Source of the DNA: Aminivibrio sp.
GTDB taxonomy: Bacteria > Synergistota > Synergistia > Synergistales > Aminobacteriaceae
DNA length: 64,000 nucleotides
Reading direction: 5' to 3'
Assembly (NCBI RefSeq): GCF_016756745.1
Contig: NZ_JAESIH010000025.1
Span: forward strand, 184,169-248,168
The notes under the pieces were generated by a model. The model ran no database searches and was not told where the DNA came from. It saw only the letters and a program-made list of their open reading frames with translations. How positions within the stretch are numbered: position 1 is the stretch's first letter; each line of letters starts with the position of its first letter. Both the position numbers and the translations under genes were made by a program. Of this stretch, positions 63,968 to 64,000 are shown piece by piece.

Positions 63968-64000
63968 AAAGAAAAAGAATCGACTGGGATGAAGAACTGA
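63964..64000 (+). CDS. Start of a further gene, cut by the window edge
   Basis: GTG at 63964 overlaps the nnrD stop as GTGA and opens a frame reading KRKRIDWDEEL for the remaining 12 codons. Too little is visible to name it. Confidence 0.4.
   Translation, partial: MKRKRIDWDEEL

Overview
The window is a gene-dense bacterial chromosome segment of roughly 55% GC. Gene content fits an anaerobic, amino-acid-fermenting bacterium, most likely of the phylum Synergistota. The points for this are pyruvate:ferredoxin oxidoreductase, glycyl radical and tungsten-type enzymes, a TRAP transporter, FapR/FabK-type lipid synthesis, a SpoIVB-like S55 protein in a background with no other sporulation genes, and many non-ATG starts. 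The phylum is an inference from gene content; no rRNA lies in the window.

Layout. 1-1976 is the 5' part of nifJ (minus strand). 2412-4411 is trmB-rsmD-coaD, converging on tmcAL (minus); ackA diverges from tmcAL. 6920-15501 is the lipid block: yceD-rpmF, terminator, then fapR-plsX-fabH-fabK-fabD-fabG-acpP, a perfect hairpin, and fabF-rnc followed by a degenerate TroA-like protein. 16417-19197 holds an MFS exporter, a dispersed repeat and birA on the minus strand. 19276-29913 is a long plus-strand run: prfB (programmed frameshift), S55-like protein, tmk-yaaR-holB-ricT, ftsY, an unknown gene, DUF4416, purB, glpX. hypF (minus) diverges from cobO, a Lon-like protease and nth. hisC-yerC (minus) and a second repeat copy precede a tRNA-Leu/fMet/Met cluster, then tilS-hpt-ftsH-uvrB-uvrA-rlmB.

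The accessory part is 47853-61654. An ornithine-cyclodeaminase-superfamily gene diverges from a long plus-strand run: a five-gene multisubunit FAD/Fe-S amine or imino-acid dehydrogenase resembling the dye-linked proline dehydrogenases and HcnABC/LhpBEF, a four-cluster ferredoxin, an aldehyde:ferredoxin oxidoreductase (AOR) family protein, a glycyl-radical activase, a glycyl radical enzyme matching trans-4-hydroxy-L-proline dehydratase (HypD) at every active-site position I could check, and a complete DctPQM TRAP transporter. I read this as a proline/hydroxyproline catabolic island. Its flows converge on pyrroline-5-carboxylate / glutamate semialdehyde, which the AOR could oxidise to glutamate with ferredoxin as acceptor. 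No proC is next to hypD. This is the best candidate for an undescribed system here.

Other points of note: fapR and tmcAL each appear to start at AUA; two copies of a 230-280 bp structured repeat; prfB recoding. The window ends with tRNA-Val, acpS, nnrDE and the first codons of another gene.
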